DNA from: Pyropia yezoensis
Taxonomy: Eukaryota; Rhodophyta; Bangiophyceae; Bangiales; Bangiaceae
DNA: 64,000 nucleotides
Assembly: GCA_009829735.1 (NCBI GenBank)
Contig: CM020619.1
Span: 20,589,816-20,653,815, forward strand
Direction of reading: 5' to 3'
Shown here: piece after piece, positions 30,168 through 39,943 of the stretch
Numbering within the stretch: the first letter of the stretch is position 1
Layout of the letters: each line of letters starts with the position of its first letter
Position numbers and translations under genes: made by a program
The notes under the pieces: generated by a model
What the model saw: the letters and a program-made list of their open reading frames with translations, nothing else
The model's database searches: none
Told to the model about the DNA's origin: nothing

Positions 30168-31922
30168 TCGGGCACTGGTCCTCGGCGAGCTTCCGAGTCT
30201 TTGCGCTCGCCACGAGATGGGTAAAGTGACCCCCAGAGCAAGCATTGGCGCACATCCACCCGCACACGCACACACGGCTCCGGAGTGGCCGCCCATGCTC
30301 GCGATGCTCAGAAAACAGCATGCAGAGGGAGTAGGTGTGCATCATACCTCTGCTTGGCCATGCTAAGGGCCGAATGGTGGGCGGCATGCCGGCGCTCAAA
30401 GCCCTGCTCTACGTGTCCGGAGGCTCGCGGCGTGCCAAGCGAGAGTAGCAGATATTGGCGCAGTGAACAAGCGCTCGCGCGGACCAGGCTGGCAAGGCCC
30501 CACTCAGCGTGCAACACGAAGCTACTCGGCAGCTTTGGACCCGCTAGCCGGCCAGTGCTGTGTGATCACCTGACAGTCTTGGTTGGTATTCAACATAGTG
30601 TTGCTGATGGAAATACCGGATCGGGAGGTACGCCGGTGATCGCACTGTCCTGTGACACGCCCGGCCACGACCGCCTGCGCAGCACTGCTTATCACCTGTC
30701 AAAAATACCTTGCTTTTTTGGGAAATTCTTGAGGACAAACCTGCATAAAACCTGCATCGACCCCCCCTCAAGGCATCATAGACACCGCTTTTGCCCCCGC
30801 TTCTTGCCTTCTGCCTATAAAAGCTCGGGGGATTGGTAGTCGCCACCTCCCTAGGTATGATCGGAAGCGGACGGGGCAGGAGAGCATTCTCGTGAAGCGC
30901 AAAGAAGCGACCGACCATCGCTACGCTTGGGAGCAATGTTTATACCAACGCGTTTAAAAACCGCGCAATCTCTCCCGCTGGCTCAGCAGGAGCCTGCGCG
31001 ACGACAGCTTTCGAGGGTCTGCACGAAAAAATCTCTTCGCCTTGCTCAACATCTACAACGTGAATTATGACCAATGGAACGCTCCGTCCAGCAAAACAGC
31101 AGCGCCACCGCTGTTGTCATTGGTGGACAGAACACTGACAGCGGACGTCGTGTCGGTCATCCTGGGGGAGATTCATTGGCCTCAGCCCATCCCCTCGACG
31201 AGGAAAACAAAATTCTGCTCCAGCGGTATATTTTCGTGCTCGAGCAGGGCAAGAATTTGCACACGAAGCAAGAGATCTGGCCAAAATCGGGCTTGTATCT
31301 GGACAGGGGATAAATAGTGCTACACTGTCCCCGCCCGCGTTGCGTTGATGCGACATCGAGCGGTTTGACCGTCCTCGTGACCTTCCCGCCCACAACCTCG
31401 GCGTTGCCGGTGAGAAACTGGAACCAGATTTGCGCTGCCTGTGCGACTGGCGGCCATATCAACTGCCCTCCTGCGTCTACTCCCGCACCCAACCACTTGC
31501 CCCGCTCCTGAGTCTGGGCCGCGCCCCGGTTTTTCTCTACTTTACAAGCGCGGTGGCGCATAGCACGTTCGCGCCTTTACTGCAGGGCCGAAACGGCGCG
31601 CAGCTTCTGAGCCACGTACGCACGAGGGACACTGTACAATGAGGAGCTGCGGAGGATCAGCGAGAGCGCAGAGGAGGACCTACACTGAAAATTGTAATCA
31701 GGCATTGCATCTGCAGACTCCATTGGGCTGCCATTCACATTCCCATGCTCGATGGTGTCTCCATCGTACCCAGGGTATGCCTCCCGTCTATGCTTAATTG
31801 GCGCTGGTTGCGGCGTGTTTTATGCGTGGTCGCTGCTGGGCAGCTCGGTTGAGGGGCTGTCGACACGCAGTGGAAGGTACGCTTATCCGGCCCGCTGCCG
31901 ACGATGAGGTGTTAGTGGCCAG
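30168..31922. other. Intergenic stretch between divergent hypothetical loci
   Basis: No ORF with a recognisable motif. It separates a minus-strand hypothetical gene from a plus-strand decayed one, and probably holds both promoters. No structural RNA was identified. Confidence 0.45.
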
Positions 31923-33206
31923 TTGGGCGAGGGGGGTCTTTCAGGCGTGAGCGGCGGCGCGTGGGCTGTATGCGCATGCTCCACTACTCCTTCTTTTTCT
32001 GGCGAAGACGGCGGCGACCAGATTGGGGAGGACTGCTTGGTGCCGTGCTCCACGGGTTCAATGCCTGACGTCCCCCTTACACGCAAGCAGTTGCAATGCG
32101 TCATCTGCGCTCGCCTTTCTTCTACCCTTGGGAACCTGACCCACCAGAGTCGCACTTGCCATCTCAGCAGCTCCTCTGCCAGTGCTTTGCGCAGGCCAGC
32201 TCTAGCTCCGCGCTCCAGCGGTGAACCAGACAAGGTCCTTGACAAGGATGCGCAGCAGAATTGAGCACCAGCGCCAGCGCCACTGGGACAAGCGCCTCTG
32301 TCTTTGGTGCCGGCGGTGATCCACCCGCTGGTACTTAACGAGATGAGAGCTTGAAGGGCCGCGCCCTCCCGCCAGAACCTGCTGCGGCTTGCTGCAGCCG
32401 AGGCCGCGGCCCGCCCGGCCAATGGCAGATATGCGGAGTGTCTGTACCCCTCCATAAATACCCAGGTACGCTCCTTTTATGGGCGGATTCGGGACGATAC
32501 GGGGCTGCAGCCGCTGCTCCGTCAGCGAGAACGCGATCGCTCAGGTCAGTTTGAGTCGGAGCGCCTGCGGCTGCTGTAGGACTTTGTGCTGTCCCTGAAT
32601 CTGATCCAGGAGCACCAGACCAAGCTCTACAACCTGCTGGGTTTTTGAGAGCTGACAATGCCGGGCGCGCCTGGAGACGACGGCACTAGCGTTCCTCTTC
32701 TCCAGTCGTTCAGGTCTTCCCACGCCTTTCGCCAAGCAATCGCAGACGACATTGACCGTGCCATCACTGACGACGGCTGGATGAGCTGCAACATTACGGA
32801 GGGGGGCGTGGAGGCTGAGGCCTTCATTCTCAATGTGCTTCACCAGGGCACACGGTTATTGCGGGCGGCCAAGAAGGTCAGGTTTTGGAGGAGGGGTGAA
32901 GGTGCTTCTGAGCCCAGCGACCGGCGGGAGGGGCCCTTGGACGGCGACGCATGCCGTATGTGTGAGGCAGAAGTCGTTGCCGGCCATGGCCGGTCCGCGT
33001 TCGTTCTGGCCATCTACAACTTGAGCGACCGCCGCGTCGTGTCGTGGTCTGGTGGTAGCTTCGAGAGCTCCGTCGCTGGTGTGCAGCCTGGGGAGAAGGT
33101 GTGCTTTCGGCAGAGAGGCTTGACCGAGGCCTCAGTCGATCGAGGTGAGAATGTCGATGGTCAACCCTGTGAGAGATTGGGCCGGAATTCGGTACCAATA
33201 CTTTGA
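31923..33206 (+). pseudogene. Decayed hypothetical ORF with a C2HC-like finger
   Basis: One plus-strand frame gives protein-like sequence along the whole stretch and is interrupted by about four stops. The first part has QCVICARLSSTLGNLTHQ...C, a C-x2-C-x13-H-x4-C pattern. Later parts are helical (RSFYGRIRDDTGLQPLLRQR; LIQEHQTKLYNLLGF) and globular (SHAFRQAIADDIDRAITDD; EAFILNVLHQGTRLLRAAKK). I do not recognise the family. It could be a degraded host gene or an accessory gene of an unknown mobile element. It ends shortly before the estimated start of element C. Confidence 0.4.
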
Positions 33207-33299
33207 AGATTCGGGTCAAGTGGACCTGACCGGAAGTCGAAATTCACCCGACCCACGATGGTGAAACTTCTGACTTCTGGACGGAAATTCGACTAGGAC

Positions 33300-33706
33300 T
33301 TCCGACATACTAGAGCAGGGTAATGCTGCTGGTATTTGTTTCTTGGGATTTTTGCACGGGAGCCAGACGGATTTCTACGCTTTGAGTTCTTTGCATGTGG
33401 AGTGATATGATTGGTTTGTTTGAGGGTTCATTTTCTGAGTGTTTTGAGGGGTTGCGTGAGCGTGTGAGGAGGGTTGATAAGGAGGGACAGCAAGGCGGGG
33501 AGGGCCCACCTTGGCTGGCCAAGCAAGAAAACACCGTCTGGCTCCGACACATCTTGTTCGTGCCTTGGTGAGTGGACCCGCTCACCACACGCAAGTTCCG
33601 TGTTCGGCTGTGTGGAGGTGCTTGCTTCCGGTGTCCCAAGTTGGGATATCGGCAATACTCCTCTTCCTTCCCTGACTCGGGGTTGGTGCTTGGGAGTACT
33701 GCTACA
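33300..33706 (+). repeat. 5' LTR of element C (left edge estimated)
   Basis: Ends in ACTGCTACA at 33706, the same terminal heptamer as the A-family LTR, followed one base later by the primer-binding site. The start cannot be placed without the second LTR. Confidence 0.45.
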
Positions 33707-33707
33707 G

Positions 33708-33723
33708 TTGGTGGATCAGCGGG
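33708..33723 (+). other. Primer-binding site of element C
   Basis: TTGGTGGATCAGCGGG lies directly after the LTR end and differs from the A1 site (TTGGTGGAGCAGCAGG) at two of 16 positions. Families A and C probably use the same or a very similar tRNA primer. Confidence 0.65.
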
Positions 33724-34008
33724 GGAGAGGATATCGACTTTGGTACCTCCCTTGACCGGAGACGGGACCAAGTTGGCCCCTCTCCCCCTTCGGCACCGAG
33801 ACTTCCGGTGACACGATCGACTCGCCTACGTTCCGAGCGTTCGCTGGGCGACGAGGTTGGCCACCGTGAGTCTTGGTGGGAGACCCGGAGTTTCGGGAAA
33901 CCTCACCGCCTTCCTTGAGGCAGGTGGAGGGGTGGAACGTGCTCTAGGAACTCCCTAGCTGACGATCCCCGACTCTGGACACCGTTTGGTCGTTTTGGTT
34001 GACTCCAC

Positions 34009-35787
34009 GTGACTCTTGTGGAGATGGCTGCTGAGGGAGACCCCCCCATTGCGCCGAGTGTACCTGGGGAGGGGGAGCGTAGTCCTCCCCCGACGGGCGG
34101 AGTACCACCCAGGCCGGGCAGTGCGGATGTGGTGGGTCCAGAGGTTGGACCCCGACGGCGATCGGCCAGGTTCCTTCCCAGGCCGTCACCGGAAGAGACG
34201 GGCGGAGTTCGCCCTTCTCCGGTGGGAGCGCCGAGCCAGCGTCAGGCTCCGGCAACCTCTTCGGGGAGTGACGACACTCACTTCGGCATGGGACCGCCGA
34301 CCGGCAGAGGTGACGGGACAGGGAGTTCTGTACCCCGGGTTGGTGGGTCCGCGCCACGACTGGTGCCGGAAGGACCGGGTGGGAGCTCGAGTCAAGCTCC
34401 ACCTGGATCATCCGGTATCGTGGATAACTCGGTGATGACTGCCATCGCACAAGTCGTGCGAGAGGAGGTGGGGAAGGCGTTGAAGGGGAGCACCCCTCCG
34501 CCTGAGCAGGCCTCGAGGCGTCAGAAGCGACGGGAGATTCGACGTACTCTCCGTCGTGAGGTGGACTCGGAGTCTGAGTCCTCTGCAAGTGGCAAGTCGG
34601 GTGAAGAAGATCTTACTCGACATGGTCGTGTGACTCACACGGACCGTCTTGGGACTAGAGTCGTCCCAGGAAAGATCGTGGTGAATAATCCATTGTTCAA
34701 GGATGTCTTCGACTGTGAGACATATGGGTTGGTCAACAAGTCGTTGACCTACTCAAATAGCCAGGCCCGTACCCTGGGCCGGCGCAAGAAACACGTTGCG
34801 CAATCCTTCGGGGTCCGTTCAGAATGGGACGGGACTCCACCCCTGAAGGTCTTCCAGTTTTTGCGGAAGTTCGCAAAAGCCTGCGATGACAATGATGTCT
34901 CTGAAGCTGAAGCGTTTTTCATGCTTCAGGACTTCACCAAGGAGCCACTCCGCTCCGAGGTGATGAACGTCATGCCAAGTCGGCATGGTGGGAATCCGGG
35001 TGAGGTGACCTCCTACCTGGAGTTGGTTAATTGGATCCTTCGTCTTCACGCAGACGAGGCTTCCTTGGCTGTGCAGGTTGAAGAGTTCAACCGCGCCACC
35101 CAGAGTAAGGGTGAAGAGGAACGGGAGTTCGCTGAACGACTCCGTCAGCTGAACGTCCTCTGTGGATTCCTATATCCCCAAGGAGTCATTAAGGGACGCT
35201 TTGTGGAGGGTGTCCACCGAGCAGCTCGAGCGACTGTGCGAGAGCGTAATACTCCGACCATGACTCTGGCGGAGTTGGCACGCATCGCCCAGACTAAGGG
35301 TGATGAGTACCGCTGGCTCGTGTCTGAGCAGCGGAAGGAACGAGAGAAAGAAGTTAAGGGAATGGAAGCAAGTCGCTTCCGCAGAACTGCAAGGATGCCT
35401 TCCTACACGCGGACGTACCCTGCAGTACCTTCGTCCTCAACTCGAGAGACGGAAGGTATGGTGGCCGCCATCCCTGATAAGTCACAGGGAAAAGCGGGGC
35501 CATCGGCGTCGATGAGTGATCGGCCGTGTTGGCAGTGTTCCAAGTCGGGACACTGGGCAGCCCAATGCCCCACTCTGGACGTTCGTTTGAGAGCCCTGTT
35601 GGCTCGTATTGGGAAGCTCGGTATTCCGAGGACTGATTCGGATACCCGGCCACACACCACACGTGTGACGGCCATGACTCAACCTAAGTCAGAGGATGAG
35701 TCCACGCTTGAGAAGGGGGAAACCTCTTCCCCCAGCTCAAGTGGCAAGGATACTCCATCATCCGAGTCGGATGAGGGAAACGCCTAG
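34009..35787 (+). CDS. gag: gag of element C
   Basis: An open 592-codon ORF. The first 160 residues are Pro/Gly-rich. A basic stretch (RRQKRREIRRTLRREV) and a helical capsid-like region (about residues 230-430, with FLRKFAKACDDND and FAERLRQLNVLCGFLYP) follow. One CCHC knuckle (CWQCSKSGHWAAQC) lies near residue 507. The tail is Ser/Glu-rich. This is the Gag order usual for gypsy elements. The ORF ends 38 bp before the pol ATG. Confidence 0.9.
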   Translation: MTLVEMAAEGDPPIAPSVPGEGERSPPPTGGVPPRPGSADVVGPEVGPRRRSARFLPRPSPEETGGVRPSPVGAPSQRQAPATSSGSDDTHFGMGPPTGRGDGTGSSVPRVGGSAPRLVPEGPGGSSSQAPPGSSGIVDNSVMTAIAQVVREEVGKALKGSTPPPEQASRRQKRREIRRTLRREVDSESESSASGKSGEEDLTRHGRVTHTDRLGTRVVPGKIVVNNPLFKDVFDCETYGLVNKSLTYSNSQARTLGRRKKHVAQSFGVRSEWDGTPPLKVFQFLRKFAKACDDNDVSEAEAFFMLQDFTKEPLRSEVMNVMPSRHGGNPGEVTSYLELVNWILRLHADEASLAVQVEEFNRATQSKGEEEREFAERLRQLNVLCGFLYPQGVIKGRFVEGVHRAARATVRERNTPTMTLAELARIAQTKGDEYRWLVSEQRKEREKEVKGMEASRFRRTARMPSYTRTYPAVPSSSTRETEGMVAAIPDKSQGKAGPSASMSDRPCWQCSKSGHWAAQCPTLDVRLRALLARIGKLGIPRTDSDTRPHTTRVTAMTQPKSEDESTLEKGETSSPSSSGKDTPSSESDEGNA

Positions 35788-35825
35788 CCGCTGGGACTAA
35801 GACTGACCCAAAGGCTCCAGCGGTA

Positions 35826-38800
35826 ATGAAGCGGGTTGCTTCACGCTCACCGACCCATGGGAGAGTGAAGGTCCTGACTCGACCTCGAGGGGTGAGACCT
35901 AGGGACAAGGCCCCTCCTCAGAAGCACGACCCGAGTCGGATTGTGTCAGTGCTGGTAGGGAGTAACTACCAGGTCGCAGCTCGACTCTGGCTGCAGGATG
36001 GATATGAGTTTACCTCTCGTGTCATAGTCGACACAGGCTCTGCTGCCTCTCTCATTAGGGAAGACTTATTGCCAGAGGGGACAGATGTGAGCCCCGCCGG
36101 CTCACCCGAGTGGCGTATGTTTGATGTCAATGGGGGACTCCTCCCCATTGTTGGGTCTATTGCATTGACTGTTTGCATTGGGTTCTACCAGACGCAGGTG
36201 AACTTTGGAGTAGTCTCCAATATGTCAGTCCCCGTACTCCTGGGAACTGACTATCTGGACCTCCATGTCCCGGCCGTCTGTGGACCGGAAGGGATAATCC
36301 GAATGCGTAATGGAGAGACTGTCCCCATATTGCGTAAAGGGAGGACTGTTTCCCCTACGACTCATCAACCTAGGGAAAACTCTCCCAAGGGTGGAGGCTC
36401 TACGACCCATGTACGAGTATGTAAGGGTACGGTAGTCCCGCCCCGATCAAGGACCTTTGTGCGAGTACGCACACGGTTTCGAGGGAATGGACTTGTTTCC
36501 CCCGTGGACCGAGTCTATTATACTCACCAAGTGCAAGTTGCTTGGGGCCCCATGACTTGTGGGGATGACCAAACCTGGTGGGTGGAGGTCCTCAACACGT
36601 CGGAGGAACCTCGACGACTCCCCGGAGGCATGAAGATTGCGTCGATCTCTACCTTTGAGGGGAATGTCGTTGCTGTGACTCAACAGCAATGGGAGGATAT
36701 TGGAATGGCAGGCTCTGCCGACCAATCGAGTTCATCGACGGCTAAGTCGCCGACGGTACATCGGGAGAACATCCCGGAGTGTTTACATGGACGACTGGAT
36801 GAGTTAATCCAGAAGCATCACAAGTTGTGGAATGGTGACCTTGGGCTCATCAAGGCCACCGAACACAGAATCGTGTTGAAGCCAGGGGCTAGGCCAGTTC
36901 GCCTGAGTCCCTACCGTATGGGACCAGACTCACGGGAACTCACCCGAGAGCAGGTCCAACGGATGCAAGACATGGGTGTCATTGAGCCTTGCTCAAGTGA
37001 GTGGGCCAGTCCCATAGTCTTGGTGCCCAAGTCAGACGGCACGATGCGGTTCTGCATCGATTATCGTAAGCTAAACGAGCGGACGGTAAGGGATAGTTAC
37101 CCCTTACCCCGTATGGACGATTGCCTTGACTCACTCGGTGAGGCACAGTACTTTTCCACGTTGGACTGCAACGCGGGGTACTGGCAGATACCCATCCGCA
37201 AGGAGGACAGACACTTGACCACCTTCACGTGTCACTGTGGAGTTTATCAGTGTACACGGCTCCCTTTTGGGCTTTGCAATGCACCTGCGACTTTCCAGCG
37301 TGCTATTGACTTGATACTTGCCGGAGTCAAGTGGCAGATCGCCCTGGTGTATCTGGACGATATCATTGTGTTCTCCGGGACTGCCGAAGAACACTTGTCC
37401 CACTTGGACAGAGTGTTTACCCTGTTGGGTGAAGCAGGAGTAACACTCAAACCTACGAAGTGTCACCTCTTTAGTAATGAGGTGGAGTACCTCGGCCATA
37501 TAGTCCGGCCAGGTCGCATTCTGGTCAATGAGAAGAACCTCATGGCCATCCGTCGGGCGAAGTTCCCCCAGACACAGACACAACTCAGGAGCTTCCTGGG
37601 TATGTGTAACGTATACAGACGCTTTGTGGCGAACTATGCCAAAGTGTCTGCACCGTTGAACCACTTGGTAAGTTCCAAGATGCCCAAGCGCTTGGATGCT
37701 CCCAAACCCCCGGAGCAAGAAGCGTTTGATAGGTTGCGAGAGCTCCTCTGCAACCCACCGGTGTTAGCGATCCCGAGACCGGGGGCTCACTACATCGTTG
37801 ATGTGGACGCAAGTTACGACCAACTCGGTTGTTGCTTACTCCAACAACAGCCTTCGGGGGAGTATTTACCCGTTGGCTATTTCAGTAAGGGACTCTCACC
37901 CGCCCAGAAGAACTATTCTGTGACGGAGGTAGAGGGTCTTGGCGTGGTATGGGCAGTCTCCATGCTACGGCCATACATCGAAGGAAGGAAGTTCCTCATT
38001 CGATGTGACCACAAGGCTTTGAAGTGGATACTCACCACTACAGCCTGTACGAATAACCGACTCAATCGATGGCGACTCTGCCTCGCTGAGTTCGATTATG
38101 ATGTTGAATATCGGCCAGGCCCGAAGCATGCGGTTGCGGACGCGTTGTCTCGCATACCGACGGATGGGAAAGACACTTCCCCTATCCCTGAGGAACTCCC
38201 TCATGTGGCAGTGACCACTCGCTCCGGAACTGTCCTCGACCCGAGGATGCCTGGCATGGCCAAATTATTACCCGTGTCTTTGGATGAGTTTGTCCAGGCA
38301 CAGGAGAGCGACAAACTTTGTCGACGACTCAGGAAGGAGCTCGACCAGGCTCAACCGACTCGGTTCTTCCTGAATGACAACGGCATACTCTGCCGTAAGG
38401 GATATACCCAGGGGGACAAGCAAGTCGTCGTCCCCAAGGAGTTACGCAAGAGTATCCTCCAACGGGAGCACTCCTCACCGTTGGGTGGACACCCAGGGTC
38501 TACGAGGATGTATCAGACCCTACGTAAGAAGTACTATTGGCCATCACTCGTGGCTGATGTGTACGGATATGTAGCCGCATGCGCGACTTGCGCAAAGAAT
38601 AGACTCATGGAGTCCCGGCAGACTTCTTCCATGAGACTCTTTCCTGCAACAGAGCCGTTTGCAGCGATAGCAGTGGACTTACTCGGTCCACTACCACGAA
38701 CACCTGAAGGATATGAGTACCTTCTGGTGATGTGTGATCGCTTCACTAAGCTCACACGGGTATCCCCACTCAAGGATATCACAGCCGTGGACGTTCTGAG

Positions 38801-39815
38801 TGAGTTACTCGACGTCTGGGTTGCCAGTTATGGCATCCCCGACTCTATCCTTTCGGATAACGGACCACAGTTTGCGTCCGTCCTGTATCAGGGAGTCATG
38901 AAGATGTTGGGGGTGCAGACGAACTTCGCCACCCCTTACCATCCCCAGACTAATGGGCAGGTGGAACGATTCAACAGGACTCTAGTGCGCCAGTTGCGTC
39001 ACTATGTCCATGACCATGTAGTCACATGGGCTCGTTATGCGTCACTACTCGTGACAGCATACAACTCCCAGGTACACAGTAGTACGGGAGAGGCACCGTT
39101 TGCCTTCGTCTGCCCCCGACGACTTCCGTCAGTAGCTGTGGAGCGTCTCACCCAGACTGAGGGTGAGACTTCGACTCAAACACCGAGTCAGGCGAAAGCC
39201 TCCCTACTCCAGAGACGGGAGGAGATGATACCCCTTGTCCGGGCTACTATGGAGAAGGCCCAAGCCCGTTACAAGAGGTACTTCGATGTCCGAGTCAGAC
39301 ATCGTCGCGATCCGCTCCGAGTTGGAGATTGGATTTATGTTAACTCCCACGACAATAAGGGAGGGAAATTGGTCTTCAAGACTCTGGGACCATATCACAT
39401 CCTTAAAACGGATGGACGTCGGTTAACCATCGAGAGTGATGATGGTATCCGGACAATAAATGGGAATCACGCGACTCGCGCACCCGAACCCCCAGAGGGA
39501 GATCCCGCTTGGGAAAGGGCTTTGCAAGCATGGAAAGTCCCATCCTTGCCGACCTCTTCCAATAAGCCATTGGAGGCGGTGTTCGACAAGTTTGTCGGGC
39601 ACGGATATGATGAGTCGGGGCGACTCATGCTCCGAGTCAGGTGGTTCGGGTATGGACCAACTTCCGACACATGGGAGTTTGTAGAGGACCTACCAGTAGA
39701 GAAGGTCCGTAGATACTGCCAGACTGTGGGCATATCTATACGCCGACGTAGCACTCGTACGTCGGGGGATGAAGTCCCTGCTCCAAGTCAGAGCAGAGCG
39801 GCAAGCCAACCATGA
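35826..39815 (+). CDS. pol: pol of element C
   Basis: A single open frame of 1329 codons. In order: protease (VIVDTGSAASLIRE), RT (RFCIDYRKLNERTV..., DCNAGYWQIP, YLDDIIVFS), RNase H (YIVDVDASYDQLGCCLLQ), integrase HHCC domain (HSSPLGGHPGSTRM...CATCAKNR) and the DDE core (AVDLLGPLPRT; LSDNGPQFAS; YHPQTNGQVERFNRT). A C-terminal chromodomain has LMLRVRWFGYGPTSDTWE. All catalytic motifs expected for the family are present. It is separated from gag by a short gap and not fused to it. Confidence 0.95.
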   Translation: MKRVASRSPTHGRVKVLTRPRGVRPRDKAPPQKHDPSRIVSVLVGSNYQVAARLWLQDGYEFTSRVIVDTGSAASLIREDLLPEGTDVSPAGSPEWRMFDVNGGLLPIVGSIALTVCIGFYQTQVNFGVVSNMSVPVLLGTDYLDLHVPAVCGPEGIIRMRNGETVPILRKGRTVSPTTHQPRENSPKGGGSTTHVRVCKGTVVPPRSRTFVRVRTRFRGNGLVSPVDRVYYTHQVQVAWGPMTCGDDQTWWVEVLNTSEEPRRLPGGMKIASISTFEGNVVAVTQQQWEDIGMAGSADQSSSSTAKSPTVHRENIPECLHGRLDELIQKHHKLWNGDLGLIKATEHRIVLKPGARPVRLSPYRMGPDSRELTREQVQRMQDMGVIEPCSSEWASPIVLVPKSDGTMRFCIDYRKLNERTVRDSYPLPRMDDCLDSLGEAQYFSTLDCNAGYWQIPIRKEDRHLTTFTCHCGVYQCTRLPFGLCNAPATFQRAIDLILAGVKWQIALVYLDDIIVFSGTAEEHLSHLDRVFTLLGEAGVTLKPTKCHLFSNEVEYLGHIVRPGRILVNEKNLMAIRRAKFPQTQTQLRSFLGMCNVYRRFVANYAKVSAPLNHLVSSKMPKRLDAPKPPEQEAFDRLRELLCNPPVLAIPRPGAHYIVDVDASYDQLGCCLLQQQPSGEYLPVGYFSKGLSPAQKNYSVTEVEGLGVVWAVSMLRPYIEGRKFLIRCDHKALKWILTTTACTNNRLNRWRLCLAEFDYDVEYRPGPKHAVADALSRIPTDGKDTSPIPEELPHVAVTTRSGTVLDPRMPGMAKLLPVSLDEFVQAQESDKLCRRLRKELDQAQPTRFFLNDNGILCRKGYTQGDKQVVVPKELRKSILQREHSSPLGGHPGSTRMYQTLRKKYYWPSLVADVYGYVAACATCAKNRLMESRQTSSMRLFPATEPFAAIAVDLLGPLPRTPEGYEYLLVMCDRFTKLTRVSPLKDITAVDVLSELLDVWVASYGIPDSILSDNGPQFASVLYQGVMKMLGVQTNFATPYHPQTNGQVERFNRTLVRQLRHYVHDHVVTWARYASLLVTAYNSQVHSSTGEAPFAFVCPRRLPSVAVERLTQTEGETSTQTPSQAKASLLQRREEMIPLVRATMEKAQARYKRYFDVRVRHRRDPLRVGDWIYVNSHDNKGGKLVFKTLGPYHILKTDGRRLTIESDDGIRTINGNHATRAPEPPEGDPAWERALQAWKVPSLPTSSNKPLEAVFDKFVGHGYDESGRLMLRVRWFGYGPTSDTWEFVEDLPVEKVRRYCQTVGISIRRRSTRTSGDEVPAPSQSRAASQP

Positions 39816-39943
39816 GTACAAACACATACCATGGTTCTTCAAAGATTCTCTACTAACAAAGCCGACTATGGCACAATACAAAACGAGAAGAATACCCACC
39901 ACTCTTCTCACCAAGGAAAGAACAAGTCGTTCGACCGCTGACT

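Noticed and set aside
31923-33206. In-frame stops as a sign of a changed genetic code
   Set aside because: FIST, H3-variant, gag and pol frames in the same window use normal stops and are open for hundreds of codons; decay is simpler.
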